From Variovorax sp. PBL-E5 (GTDB lineage: Bacteria; Pseudomonadota; Gammaproteobacteria; Burkholderiales; Burkholderiaceae_C), in contig NZ_LR594671.1 of assembly GCF_901827185.1 (NCBI RefSeq), forward strand, positions 4,761,001 to 4,825,000: a stretch of DNA of 64,000 nt. Reading direction: 5' to 3'. This document shows, in pieces, positions 16,346-32,152 of the stretch. Made by a program: the position numbers and the translations under genes. Numbering within the stretch: the stretch's first letter is position 1; each line of letters begins with the position of its first letter. The notes beneath the pieces are model-generated. The model searched no databases and was not told the DNA's origin. It saw only the letters and a list, made by a program, of their open reading frames with translations.

Positions 16346-17266
16346 TCAGCCCTCGCGCTTCGTGCGCAACGCCTTCGACGCCCGCGAGTTCGGTTCGCGG
16401 CCCAGCGCTTCGCTGATGTACACGCCCGCGTCGATCAACCGGTCCAGGTCGATGCCGGTCTCGATGCCCATCCCGTGCAGCATGTAGACCACGTCCTCGG
16501 TGGCCACATTGCCGGTCGCGCCTTTCGCGTACGGGCAGCCGCCGAGCCCGGCCGCCGAGGTGTCGAACTGCCACACGCCCATCGCCAGGCTCGCGAGCGT
16601 GTTGCCCAGCGCCTGGCCGTAGGTGTCGTGGTAGTGGCCCGAGATGTCGTCGATGCCGAAGTGCTTCAAGGTCGCTTCCAGCGCACGCTGCACCTTGACC
16701 GGGGTGCCTACGCCGATGGTGTCGGCCATGCCCACGTGCTGCACACCGATGTCTTTCATGAGGCCGGCCAGCATGTCGACGCGCGCGGGCGCGACTTCGC
16801 CTTCGTAGGGACAGCCCACGGCGCAGGACATCGCGCCGCGCACGTAGATGCCCTGGTCGCGCGCGGCCGCCACCACCGGCCGGAAGCGCTCGATGCTTTC
16901 GGCGATCGAGCAGTTGATGTTGCGCTGGCTGAAGGCCTCGCTGGCGGCGGCGAACACCACGATCTCGTCGGGCCATTCCTCGCGCGGCGCGGCGATGGCG
17001 GCCTCGAAGCCTTTCATGTTGGGCGTCAGCACCGAGTAGCGCACGCCGGTCTTGCGGTGGATGCCGTGCATGACCTCGGCGTTGTCGGCCATCTGCGGCA
17101 CCCACTTGGGCGAGACGAAGCTCGTCACCTCGATCTCGCGCACCCCCGCATCTTGCAGCCGGTGCACGAGGCCGATCTTGATCTCGGCCGACACCGGCTG
17201 CTTCTCGTTCTGCAAGCCATCGCGTGGGCCCACGTCGACGATCTTGACTTTGGAGGGATATTTCAT
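16346..17266 (-). CDS. mvaB: Hydroxymethylglutaryl-CoA lyase
   Basis: 306 residues from the ATG at 17266 (MKYPSKVKIVDVGPRDGLQNE); longer in-frame reading upstream is not family-like. It cleaves HMG-CoA to acetyl-CoA and acetoacetate, the last step of the leucine branch (LiuE). Signatures are VDVGPRDGLQNE, the metal-binding HxH in GHYHDTYGQALGN, and the active-site cysteine loop GGCPYAKGATGN. It is separated from the carboxylase alpha-subunit gene by the dehydrogenase gene but is on the same strand with short gaps, consistent with one operon. No acetoacetate CoA-transferase or acetoacetyl-CoA synthetase is recognisable in this window. Confidence 0.95.
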   Translation of the reverse strand: MKYPSKVKIVDVGPRDGLQNEKQPVSAEIKIGLVHRLQDAGVREIEVTSFVSPKWVPQMADNAEVMHGIHRKTGVRYSVLTPNMKGFEAAIAAPREEWPDEIVVFAAASEAFSQRNINCSIAESIERFRPVVAAARDQGIYVRGAMSCAVGCPYEGEVAPARVDMLAGLMKDIGVQHVGMADTIGVGTPVKVQRALEATLKHFGIDDISGHYHDTYGQALGNTLASLAMGVWQFDTSAAGLGGCPYAKGATGNVATEDVVYMLHGMGIETGIDLDRLIDAGVYISEALGREPNSRASKALRTKREG

Positions 17267-17294
17267 GACCAGCCTTCCAGATTCCTGTGCGAGT

Positions 17295-18293
17295 TCAGTA
17301 TCCACGGTTGTGGTCGACCACACCGCCGATGGGTTCACCGCGCTCCAGTGCGCGGATCTTGCCGGCGATCTGCGCGATGCTCGTCTCGCGCTCGGTGCGC
17401 GCCGAACCATGCGGCGTCACTGTGATTTTCGGATGGCGCCAGAACGCGTGCGCCGGCGGCAGCGGCTCGACCTCGAACACGTCGAGCGTCGCACCCGCCA
17501 GCTGCCCGCTGTCGAGCAGCGGCACCAGATCGGCTTCCGCCAGATGGCCGCCGCGCGCCACGTTGACAAGATAGCCGCCCGGCTGCCCGCCGTGGAGCAA
17601 GGAAAGATTGCGCCGGTTCAGGATGCCGCGCGTCGCCTCGGTCAGCGGCAGCAGGTTCACCAGCACGCGGCTGGCGCCGAGAAAGGCATCGAAACCGTCG
17701 TCGCCAACGAAGCCCCGCACGCCATCGATCGCCTTGCCCGAGCGGCTCCAGCCATTGACCGGAAAATCGAACTGTGCAACCGCGCGCGCCACCCGCTCGC
17801 CGAGCACGCCCAGGCCCATCACGCCGACCGCGAAATCTCCGCGCTCGCGCGGCTTGCGATAGCTCCAGCGGCCTTCGCGCGCGTCGGCCTCGTAGACGTC
17901 GAACTCGCGGAAATGGCGGATCAGCGCGTGGCACACATACTCGGCCATCTGCACCGCCATGCCACCATCTTCGAGACGCACCAGCTGCGTCCGCGGCGGC
18001 AGCCGGAGCCGCGTCAGCGCATCCACGCCCGCGCCGATGTTGAACAGCCCGCGCAACTGCGGCTGCTCGTCGAGCAACTGCTGCGGCGGCATCCAGACCA
18101 CCGCGTGGTCGACCGGCGGCGCGCCCGGCGTCCAGGCCCGCACGTCGGCACCGGGCAGTGCACGGCGCAGGCCGTCGACCCAGGGTTCCGGCTTGAGTTC
18201 GGACAAGCAGACGGCAATGCGCAGATGAGGGTAGGAGATCCCGTCGGCAGAAGACGGCACAGGCGGCACGGAAGAGGTCGATGAAATCGTCAT
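17295..18293 (-). CDS. D-isomer-specific 2-hydroxyacid dehydrogenase, GhrA-like
   Basis: 332 residues; NAD(P)H-dependent reductase of glyoxylate/hydroxypyruvate or related 2-oxoacids. The nucleotide-binding loop is GVMGLGVLGERVARAVAQF. The catalytic triad is supported by VARGG (Arg), DVFEVEPLP (Glu) and ITVTPHGSA (His). Length and the acidic N-terminal substrate domain fit GhrA rather than SerA or LdhA. The first ~20 residues (MTISSTSSVPPVPSS) look disordered, so a start slightly downstream is possible. It sits between the carboxylase alpha subunit and HMG-CoA lyase. A role in leucine catabolism is not established; removal of 2-oxo acid side products is conceivable. Confidence 0.87.
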   Translation of the reverse strand: MTISSTSSVPPVPSSADGISYPHLRIAVCLSELKPEPWVDGLRRALPGADVRAWTPGAPPVDHAVVWMPPQQLLDEQPQLRGLFNIGAGVDALTRLRLPPRTQLVRLEDGGMAVQMAEYVCHALIRHFREFDVYEADAREGRWSYRKPRERGDFAVGVMGLGVLGERVARAVAQFDFPVNGWSRSGKAIDGVRGFVGDDGFDAFLGASRVLVNLLPLTEATRGILNRRNLSLLHGGQPGGYLVNVARGGHLAEADLVPLLDSGQLAGATLDVFEVEPLPPAHAFWRHPKITVTPHGSARTERETSIAQIAGKIRALERGEPIGGVVDHNRGY

Positions 18294-18303
18294 GCCCCCG
18301 AGC

Positions 18304-20290
<1,987 letters not shown>

Positions 20291-20298
<8 letters not shown>

Positions 20299-20962
20299 TC
20301 GATGAGTCCCCAGGGGTGTTCTTCTTGAATTGGAATGCCGGCACGACGCCGGGATCGGGCCGCCCGCTGAAGATGCGCGCGACGCGGCTGAACAGCGAGC
20401 GGAGGAAACGCCAGCTCTTTCGGATCAGCCACACGCTGAGCGCCAGCACGGCGATGAAGAGCACGCCGAAGACCAGCGGATGCGCGACCGCGAGCCACAG
20501 CCCGGCCGGCACCATGCCGTCCTCCACCAGCGAGGCGCCGACGTTGCTGAAGGGCTCGGGCGAGGTGTTGATGGCCGCGCGCGTGGTGGCCTTGGCCGCA
20601 TGCGCCGTGGCCGCGAAACCGCCGCCGAGCAGCGCGGCCACCAGCGCCATCACCGCGTGGTCGGTGCCGAACACGCTGGCTGCGAGCGCCGCGCCGGCCG
20701 GAATGCGGATCGCGGTGTGCACCATGTCCCACAGCGAATCGAGGCCCGGGATCTTGTCGGCGAAGAACTCGACGAAGACCATGAAGCCGCTCGCCGCGAT
20801 CACCACCGGATGCGCCAGCAGCTGCAGGCCGTGCGGCAGCGGCACCCAGCCGAAGTAGCCGGCCAGGCCGGTCAGCAGCACGACCAGGTAGAGCCGCACG
20901 CCGCTGGCCCAGCCGACGGCGGCGGCCAGTGCGAGGAGTTGCGGTGTGTCGAGCGTGTCCAT
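20291..20962 (-). CDS. DUF4126 membrane protein
   Basis: 223 residues, mostly hydrophobic, with about five membrane spans. The family core is GWASGVRLYLVVLLTGLAGYFG near the N-terminus and VEFFADKIPGLDSLWDMVHT in the middle. The C-terminal ~40 residues are basic and probably cytoplasmic. The function of DUF4126 proteins is unknown. It lies between methylglutaconyl-CoA hydratase (12 bases upstream) and the carboxylase alpha subunit (8-base overlap), so it is embedded in the leucine operon and must be co-transcribed. No catalytic motif is visible. Confidence 0.85.
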
Positions 20963-20974
20963 GCGCGTCCAGGC

Positions 20975-21769
20975 TCAGCGCACCAGCCAGGAGGGTTTGC
21001 GCTTTTGCAGAAAGGCTTGCACGCCTTCTCTGCCCTCGTCGCTGGCACGGATGTCGGCGATGCCCTGCACCGTCTTCGCGATCAGCGCATCGTCGATCTC
21101 GGCACCCGCCACGTCGGCGATCAGCCGCTTGCAGGCCTGCACCGCGGCCGGACTCGCGCCCGTGAAGGCCTTGACGAGTTCGGCCACCTTGGCATCGAGT
21201 GCATCGGCCGCGACCACCTCGTGCACGAAGCCGATGCGATGCGCCTCGGCCGCGCTGAAGCGCTCCGCGGTCAGGAACCAGCGCTGCGCCGCGCGCGTGC
21301 CCATCGCGCGCAGCACGTAGGGGCTGATGGTCGCGGGAACCAGGCCGATCTTGACTTCGCTCAGGCAGTACCACGCCGTGTCGGCGCTCACCGCGATGTC
21401 GCAGGCGGCAACGAGGCCCATGCCGCCGGCATAGACGTCGCCCTGCACGCGCGCGATCACGGGCTTCGGGCATTCATGGATCGCGCGCAGCATGGCCGCG
21501 AGCGCGCCCGCGTCGGCGAGGTTTTCCTCATGCGTGAAGTCGGCCGCGCGGCGCATCCAGTGGAGGTTGGCGCCGGCGCAGAAGGCCGGGCCGTTGGCGC
21601 CGAGCACGATGACCCGCACGTCTGCCGAGGCGCTCGCTTCGGCGAAGGCCTCGCCGAGTTCGCGGATGACGACCTCATCGAAGGCATTGCGCGATTCCGG
21701 CCGGTCGAGCCAGATGCGCGCGACGGCGCCCTCGATCGCGAGTTGAAGCGTGGTGAAGGAAGTGCTCAT
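20975..21769 (-). CDS. liuC: Methylglutaconyl-CoA hydratase (enoyl-CoA hydratase family)
   Basis: 264 residues from the ATG at 21769 (MSTSFTTLQLAIEG). That start overlaps the DinB gene stop by four bases; the longer in-frame extension is not family-like. The crotonase oxyanion-hole segments are FCAGANLHWMRRAADF and YAGGMGLVAACDIAV, and the C-terminal region contains the EVVAADALDAKV stretch. The enzyme hydrates 3-methylglutaconyl-CoA to HMG-CoA, between the carboxylase and HMG-CoA lyase. The specific name rests on gene context; the fold alone would only say enoyl-CoA hydratase. Confidence 0.9.
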   Translation of the reverse strand: MSTSFTTLQLAIEGAVARIWLDRPESRNAFDEVVIRELGEAFAEASASADVRVIVLGANGPAFCAGANLHWMRRAADFTHEENLADAGALAAMLRAIHECPKPVIARVQGDVYAGGMGLVAACDIAVSADTAWYCLSEVKIGLVPATISPYVLRAMGTRAAQRWFLTAERFSAAEAHRIGFVHEVVAADALDAKVAELVKAFTGASPAAVQACKRLIADVAGAEIDDALIAKTVQGIADIRASDEGREGVQAFLQKRKPSWLVR

Positions 21770-22278
21770 GAAGAACGCGCCTCTTGTTGCAGCAGATAGA
21801 CCCAGTCGAGTACCGGCCCGGGCTGGACCATCGCGGTCAGCGCAGCCGTCAGCTGGCCGCGGTGATGGGTCGCGTGGTTGAACACATGGCCGAGCGCGGG
21901 CGCGAACGGGATGCGGACCTCGTCGCCGTTGTTGCGCGTGTAGGCCAGCTCGCCGTCGAAGCGCTCGGGCGGCAGCGTCGAAAGCCAGGGGCTCCAGCGC
22001 GTGACGGCCGTGGCGAGGGCGTTGCACACGTCGGCGCGCTGCGCATGCAGCACGGTGTCGAGCGGCATGCGCAGCGACTTGCCTTCGGCGAAACGCGCGA
22101 ACCAGATGGTGTCGGTCACCAGCAGGTGATTCACCGTGTTGTGCACCGAATGAAAGAAGAGCCCGCAGTCGCGATGCCAGTCCTCGTCGGACAGGCCGCT
22201 CAGGTTCGACGCGATCAGCTTCTGCGTTGCCCACACGTGGTAGCGGCCCAGGCTGGCGAAGTAGTTGGCGAGCGACAT
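21766..22278 (-). CDS. DinB-family protein
   Basis: 170 residues from the ATG at 22278, with a GAGGTGG ribosome-binding sequence formed around the stop of the carboxylase gene; a GTG at 22287 is an alternative start. It is a four-helix DinB/YfiT-type protein. The typical metal-ligand histidines are FHSVHNTVNHLLV near residue 50 and FNHATHHRGQ near residue 135. Such proteins are thought to be metal-dependent thiol transferases or hydrolases, but few are characterised. It sits tightly between liuB and liuC. Its role in leucine breakdown is unknown. Confidence 0.87.
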   Translation of the reverse strand: MSLANYFASLGRYHVWATQKLIASNLSGLSDEDWHRDCGLFFHSVHNTVNHLLVTDTIWFARFAEGKSLRMPLDTVLHAQRADVCNALATAVTRWSPWLSTLPPERFDGELAYTRNNGDEVRIPFAPALGHVFNHATHHRGQLTAALTAMVQPGPVLDWVYLLQQEARSS

Positions 22279-22288
22279 GGCGGCCACC

Positions 22289-23898
22289 TCACATCCGGAA
22301 GATGCCGAACTTCGGCTCGGGGATCGGCGCGTTGCGCGCGGCGGCCAGGCCGAGCGCGAGCACGCGGCGCGTGTCGGCCGGATCGATAATGCCGTCGTCC
22401 CACAGCCGCGCGGTGGCGTAGTAGGGGTGGCCCTGGGCCTCGTACTGCTGGCGGATCGGCGACTTGAAGGCTTCTTCTTCTTCGGCGCTCCATTGCCCGC
22501 CCTTGCCTTCGATGCCGTCGCGCTTGACGGTGGCCAGCACGCTCGCGGCCTGCTCGCCGCCCATCACGCTGATGCGCGCGTTCGGCCACATCCAGAGGAA
22601 GCGCGGCGAGTAGGCGCGGCCGCACATGCCGTAATTGCCGGCGCCGAAGCTGCCGCCGATGATGATGGTGAACTTGGGCACGTTGGCGGTGGCCACGGCC
22701 GTCACCATCTTGGCGCCGTGGCGCGCGATGCCTTCGTTCTCGTACTTGCGCCCGACCATGAAGCCGGTGATGTTCTGCAGGAACACGAGCGCAATTTTGC
22801 GCTGGCAGCACAGCTCGATGAAGTGCGCGCCCTTCTGGGCCGATTCGGAAAACAGGATGCCGTTGTTGGCGACGATGCCGACCGGCATGCCCTCGATCTC
22901 GGCGAAGCCGCAGACCAGCGTGCTGCCGAAGCGCGCCTTGAACTCGTGGAACTCGCTGGCATCGACGATGCGGGCGATGATCTCGCGCACGTCGAAGGGC
23001 TTGCGCGTGTCGGTCGGGATCACGCCGTAGAGCTCCTCGGCGGCGAAGGCCGGCGTGCGCACAAGGGGGGTCGCGGGCGCCGCGGGCGCGCCTTCGTGGG
23101 CGTTGAGGTGGGCGATGGCCGAGCGCGCGAGCGCCAGCGCGTGCAGGTCGTTCTGCGCCAGGTGATCGGCCACGCCCGAAAGCCGCGTATGGACGTCGCC
23201 ACCGCCGAGGTCCTCGGCCGTGACGACCTCGCCGGTGGCCGCCTTCACCAGCGGCGGGCCGCCGAGAAAGATGGTGCCCTGGTTCTTGACGATGATCGAC
23301 TCGTCGCTCATCGCCGGCACGTAGGCGCCGCCGGCCGTGCACGAGCCCATGACCACGGCGATCTGCGCGATGCCCTGCGCGCTCATCTGCGCCTGGTTGT
23401 AGAAGATGCGGCCGAAGTGATCCCGATCGGGAAAGACCTCGTCCTGGTTCGGCAGGTTGGCGCCGCCCGAGTCCACGAGGTAGATGCAGGGCAGGCGGTT
23501 CTGCTCGGCGATCTCCTGCGCGCGCAGATGCTTCTTGACCGTCATCGGGTAGTAGGTGCCGCCCTTCACCGTCGCGTCGTTGCAGACGATCATGCAGTCG
23601 ACGCCGCTGACGCGGCCGATGCCGACGATCAGGCCCGCGCCGGGTGCGGCACCGTGGTACATCGCGTGGGCCGCGAGCGGAGCGACCTCGAGAAAGGGCG
23701 TGCCGGGGTCGAGCAGCTGCGCCACGCGATCGCGCGGCAGCAGTTTGCCGCGTGCGGTGTGCTTGCTGCGCGCGGCCTCGCCGCCGCCGGCCTCGACCTT
23801 GGCGAACTGCGCATGCAGGTCATCGACCAGCGCACGCATGGCCGTCGCGTTGGCCTGGAACTCCGCGGAGCGGGCGTTGAGTTTGGTTTCCAGTCGGG

Positions 23899-23902
<4 letters not shown>
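22289..23902 (-). CDS. liuB: Methylcrotonyl-CoA carboxylase, carboxyltransferase beta subunit
   Basis: 537 residues. Transfers CO2 from biotin on the alpha subunit to 3-methylcrotonyl-CoA, giving 3-methylglutaconyl-CoA. The N-terminal half carries [20 protein letters not shown] and the acyl-CoA-binding [18 protein letters not shown]. The C-terminal half contains the biotin-binding region with [15 protein letters not shown] and [19 protein letters not shown], the characteristic MccB form. It overlaps the upstream acyl-CoA ligase gene by four bases (ATGA). Together with liuD, which lies further downstream, it makes a complete enzyme. Confidence 0.95.
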
Positions 23903-25602
<1,700 letters not shown>

Positions 25603-25634
25603 GTTTGTCTCCTTGATCCGGTCAAGCCCGCTTT

Positions 25635-26807
25635 CTACGCCGTCTCTGCGAACAACTCACGACCGATCAGCATGCGCCGGATCTCGCTGGTGCCGGCGCC
25701 GATCTCGTAGAGCTTGGCATCGCGCCACAGGCGCTCGACCGGAAAGTCCTTGGTATAGCCCACGCCGCCCAGCGCCTGGACCGCCTCGCCGGCCATCCAT
25801 GTCGCCTTCTCGGCCGAATAGAGGATGGCGCCCGCGGCGTCCTTGCGGAAGGTGCGCGCATGGTCCTTGCGGTCGCAGGCTTTGCCGACCGCGTAGACGT
25901 AGGCGCGCGTGGCCTGCCAGGTCGAGTACATGTCGGCCAGCTTGCCCTGCATCAGCTGGAACTCGCCGATGCTCTGGCCGAACTGCTTGCGCTCGTGGAC
26001 GAAGGGCAGCACCGCGTCCATGCAGGCGGCCATGATGCCCAGCGGCCCGCCCGAGAGCACCGCGCGCTCGTAGTCGAGGCCGCTCATCAACACCTTGGCG
26101 CCGGCACCTTCGCCGCCGAGCACGTTTTCTTCCGGCACCTCGCAGTTGTCGAAGTAGAGCGGGTAGGTGTTGGAGCCGCGCATGCCGAGCTTGTCGAGCT
26201 TGGTGCCGGCCGAGAAGCCCGCGAAGCCCTTCTCGACGATGAAGGCCGTCATGCCGCGGGCACCCATCTCGGGCTCGGTCTTGGCGTAGATCACGAGCGT
26301 GTCGGCATCGCCGCCGTTGGTGATCCACATCTTGCCGCCGTTGAGCACGTAGCGGTCGCCCTTCCTCTCGGCGCGCAGCTTCATGCTGACCACGTCGGAG
26401 CCGGCGTTGGGCTCGCTCATGGCCAGGGCGCCGACGTGCTCGCCGCTGACCAGCCGGGGCAGGTATTTCGTCTTCTGCGCCTCGCTGCCGTTGCGGTGGA
26501 TCTGGTTGACGCACAGGTTGGAGTGCGCGCCGTACGACAAGCCGACCGAGGCCGAGGCGCGCGAGACTTCCTCCATCGCCACGATGTGCGCAAGGTAGCC
26601 GAGCCCGGTGCCGCCGAATTCTTCCTTCACCGTCATGCCGTGCAGGCCGAGTTCGCCAAGCTTCTTCCAGAGGTCGGGCGGAAACAGGTTGTCGCGGTCG
26701 ATGTCGGCCGCGCGCGGCGCGATCTCGTTGGCGGCGAAATCCTGGATCGCGTCGCGCAGCGCGTCGACGGTGTCGCCCAGGTCGAAATTCAGGCCGGGAT
26801 CGTGCAT
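25635..26807 (-). CDS. liuA: Isovaleryl-CoA dehydrogenase
   Basis: 390 residues from the ATG at 26807 ([12 protein letters not shown]) with a good AGGAGA ribosome-binding site. FAD-dependent oxidation of isovaleryl-CoA to 3-methylcrotonyl-CoA. Family blocks are [28 protein letters not shown] and [20 protein letters not shown]. The catalytic glutamate is at the position specific to isovaleryl-CoA dehydrogenase ([15 protein letters not shown]). Most other acyl-CoA dehydrogenases use a residue near the C-terminal YEGT motif instead. First gene of the leucine operon, divergent from the AraC-type regulator. Electrons would go to ETF. Confidence 0.95.
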   Translation of the reverse strand: MHDPGLNFDLGDTVDALRDAIQDFAANEIAPRAADIDRDNLFPPDLWKKLGELGLHGMTVKEEFGGTGLGYLAHIVAMEEVSRASASVGLSYGAHSNLCVNQIHRNGSEAQKTKYLPRLVSGEHVGALAMSEPNAGSDVVSMKLRAERKGDRYVLNGGKMWITNGGDADTLVIYAKTEPEMGARGMTAFIVEKGFAGFSAGTKLDKLGMRGSNTYPLYFDNCEVPEENVLGGEGAGAKVLMSGLDYERAVLSGGPLGIMAACMDAVLPFVHERKQFGQSIGEFQLMQGKLADMYSTWQATRAYVYAVGKACDRKDHARTFRKDAAGAILYSAEKATWMAGEAVQALGGVGYTKDFPVERLWRDAKLYEIGAGTSEIRRMLIGRELFAETA

Positions 26808-26868
26808 GGGTTGTCTCCTGAGTGGCAGGCCGGTGTTGGCGCGAAAGCCGCAGCTTACGCCGTGTGCC

Positions 26869-26896
26869 GTTGCATTTGGCGCCACAATGGTTGCAT
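26869..26896. promoter_or_regulatory. Direct repeat with 21-bp spacing, candidate AraC-family operator
   Basis: GTTGCAT occurs at 26869-26875 and again at 26890-26896, start to start 21 bases, i.e. two helical turns. This is the arrangement expected for an AraC/XylS-type protein binding two direct half-sites on one DNA face. It lies in the 116-base gap between the divergent isovaleryl-CoA dehydrogenase and AraC-type regulator genes. That the adjacent regulator binds here is inference. Confidence 0.5.
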
Positions 26897-26923
26897 ATCG
26901 TGCCGTCGACTCTGCCTTCCTCC

Positions 26924-27955
26924 ATGCCCTCGTCGCTGCTGCGCCCGGCCGGCCGTGCAGCCACACCGATGGCCTTCGTGCGAGCGATCGTGGGGGGCTA
27001 CGAGCGCTACGGCCTCGATCCCTCCGAGGCCCTGGCACGGGCACATATCGCGCCGCGCGATCTGGCGCGACCGCAGGCGCGCGTGACGGCGGCGCAGTTC
27101 GAGGCGCTGTCGGGCCACGCGATGCAGCAGCTCGACGACGAGGCGCTCGGCTGGTTCTCGCGCCGCCTGCCCTGGGGCAGCTACGGCATGCTGTGCCGCG
27201 CCTCGCTGAGCTCACCCGACCTGGGCGTCGCGATCAAGCGCTGGTGCCGGCATCTGCGGCTGCTCACGGACGACATCGTGCTCGACCTCAAGGTGGCGGG
27301 CGGCGTGGCGACGGTGTCGATCACCGAGCATCGCGCGCTCGGTGCGTTCCGCGAGTTCTGCCTGGTCTCCAATCTGCGCTTCCTGCACGGGTACGCGTGC
27401 TGGGTCATCGATTCGCGCGTCTCGCTGCGCGCCGCCGCCTTTCCCTTCGAGGCGCCGCCGCACCAGGACGCCTATCCGCTGATGTTCGGCGGCACGCTGC
27501 ACTTCGGCGCCGCACGGGCGAGCTACAGCTTCGACGAGCGCTATCTCGCATTGCCGCTGCAGCGCGACGAACGCGCGCTGCGCACGATGCTGCGGCGCGC
27601 GCTCCCGCTCACGGTGCTGCAGTACCGCCGCGACCGGCTGCTCGGCCAGCGCGTGCGCGAGTTGCTGCGCATGCGTGGCGGCGAGATGGCCAATGCGGCA
27701 TCGCTGGCGGCGATGCTGAACCTGTCCAGCCGCACGCTGCACCGCCAATTGCTCGAGGAGGGCAGCTCGCTGCAGGCCCTGAAGGACGAGGTGCGCCACG
27801 AGCAGGCCGCGGAACAGCTGCGGCGCACCGATCGGCCGATCAAGCAGATCGCCCTGGCGGTCGGATTCCGCAACGAGAAGAGCTTTTCGCGCGCCTTTCG
27901 CGCCTGGGCCGGCATGACGCCCGGTGCGTTCCGGCGCGCGGGTGGCATCACGTAA
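26924..27955 (+). CDS. AraC-family transcriptional regulator
   Basis: 343 residues from the ATG at 26924 ([10 protein letters not shown]). A further upstream in-frame start would run through the promoter region. The N-terminal ~200 residues fit the ligand-binding domain seen in OruR-type AraC regulators ([21 protein letters not shown]). The C-terminal ~100 residues carry two helix-turn-helix units ([19 protein letters not shown] and [20 protein letters not shown]) and the AraC end signature [14 protein letters not shown]. It is transcribed away from the leucine operon and most likely activates it in response to a leucine-pathway intermediate. The inducer is unknown. Confidence 0.92.
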   Translation: MPSSLLRPAGRAATPMAFVRAIVGGYERYGLDPSEALARAHIAPRDLARPQARVTAAQFEALSGHAMQQLDDEALGWFSRRLPWGSYGMLCRASLSSPDLGVAIKRWCRHLRLLTDDIVLDLKVAGGVATVSITEHRALGAFREFCLVSNLRFLHGYACWVIDSRVSLRAAAFPFEAPPHQDAYPLMFGGTLHFGAARASYSFDERYLALPLQRDERALRTMLRRALPLTVLQYRRDRLLGQRVRELLRMRGGEMANAASLAAMLNLSSRTLHRQLLEEGSSLQALKDEVRHEQAAEQLRRTDRPIKQIALAVGFRNEKSFSRAFRAWAGMTPGAFRRAGGIT

Positions 27956-27965
27956 GAACTTCGAC

Positions 27966-27990
27966 GTACAAACAGCCGCTGTACCTTTTT
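27966..27990 (+). terminator. Weak hairpin with T-run after the AraC gene
   Basis: A short inverted repeat GTACA / TGTAC with a 9-base loop is followed by CTTTTTG, 11 bases after the AraC-family stop. The stem is only five pairs, so this is a tentative intrinsic terminator. The remaining bases to 28119 hold no recognised feature apart from the leader of the small gene that follows. Confidence 0.35.
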
Positions 27991-28119
27991 GACATGGCCA
28001 CGATCGTCCGGAGGCTTTAAGCTCGCAGGCTGGGCCGTTCGTGAAAAAGTGTGAGCTAACGCCTTCGGCCTAAGCCTTCTGCGCGGATATTCACCCCGTT
28101 CCGGCCCTACGATCGACCC

Positions 28120-28320
28120 ATGCAAGTTCCCGACACCGACACCTCCGAATACGCTGCGCTCATCGAGTTCGTCGCCACCTCCGGCCGCTCGCGCAGCCAT
28201 CCCTCGGTGATCGAGAACGCCGGTGAACTGATCGCCAACATGTGGTCGACCCGGGCCAAGGCCATGACCCAGTCGCTCGCCACCATGGCGAAGGCCGCCA
28301 TGCACGGCAACGCCCGCTGA
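28120..28320 (+). CDS. Small protein of unknown function
   Basis: 66 residues (MQVPDTDTSEYAALIEF ... AKAAMHGNAR). It starts with ATG and lies in an otherwise gene-free stretch between the AraC gene and the convergent HAD phosphatase gene. The composition is that of a soluble, mostly helical, mildly basic protein with no cysteine, signal peptide or membrane span. Codon third positions are strongly G/C, as in real genes here. I do not recognise the family. Expression is probable but unproven; no strong ribosome-binding site is obvious. Confidence 0.55.
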   Translation: MQVPDTDTSEYAALIEFVATSGRSRSHPSVIENAGELIANMWSTRAKAMTQSLATMAKAAMHGNAR

Positions 28321-28339
28321 ACGGACCCCGCTTCGGAAC

Positions 28340-29035
28340 TCAGGCCGTCGCGGCAAAACGCCATGCGGCCAGCAGCGCCGGCAGCTGCGTCATGTCACTG
28401 AACACCTGGGCCACGCCGACGCCGAGCAGCGCCTGCGGATCGCTGTGCCCGAGGTTGCCCGGGCTGTAACCGAACACCGTCGCGCCGGCAGCGATGCCCG
28501 CCACCGCACCCGTCACCGTGTCCTCGACGACCGCGCAGCGCGCCGGCGCGACGCCCAGCGCAGCCGCCGCGGCCAGGTACACGTCGGGGGCCGGCTTGGA
28601 GCGCGGCATCTCGTGGCCGCTGAAGATGCGGCCGGCGAAGCAGTCGAGGATGCCGATCTTGTCGAGCTGCAGCTCGACCTTGTGCCGGTCGGCGCCGGAC
28701 GCGCAGGCGATGCGGCCGTCGAGCGCGCCGTGCAGCGCACGCACGGCCTCGGGCGCATGAGGAATCGCCACCAGGTCGCGCTCGAGCGCTTCATTGCGGC
28801 GGCCGCGGAACTCGCTCAGCCACTCGGGCGTCAGCGCGAAGCCGGTCTTGGCCTCGATCAGCGCGTCCGCGTCCTTCACGGCCTTGCCGGTGAAGACTCG
28901 CATGCACTCGTCGACGCTCAAGCGCCAGCCGAGTTCGCCGAGCATGTCGGCCAGCACGCGGTTGGTGATCGGCTCGGAGTCGACCAGCACGCCGTCGCAG
29001 TCGAACAGCACGGCGTCGAAGGGGATGGGCATCAT
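28340..29035 (-). CDS. HAD-superfamily phosphatase (beta-phosphoglucomutase-like subfamily)
   Basis: 231 residues; cytoplasmic hydrolase of small phosphate esters. Motif I is FDAVLFDCDGVLVDSEP with the nucleophile Asp and acid/base Asp, motif II is ACASGADRHKV, motif III is the lysine of RSKPAPDVYLAA, and motif IV is CAVVEDTVTGAVAGIAAG. A cap domain of about 70 residues follows motif I, as in phosphoglycolate, sugar and pseudo-uridine phosphatases. Two adjacent ATG codons (29035 and 29032) could start it. It lies 29 bases downstream of thiC and may be read with it. Specificity cannot be assigned. Confidence 0.88.
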   Translation of the reverse strand: MMPIPFDAVLFDCDGVLVDSEPITNRVLADMLGELGWRLSVDECMRVFTGKAVKDADALIEAKTGFALTPEWLSEFRGRRNEALERDLVAIPHAPEAVRALHGALDGRIACASGADRHKVELQLDKIGILDCFAGRIFSGHEMPRSKPAPDVYLAAAAALGVAPARCAVVEDTVTGAVAGIAAGATVFGYSPGNLGHSDPQALLGVGVAQVFSDMTQLPALLAAWRFAATA

Positions 29036-29064
29036 GCGTCGATGGTACCAACCCCTCCTCAGCC

Positions 29065-32140
<3,076 letters not shown>

Positions 32141-32152
32141 GGTCGATGCGCT

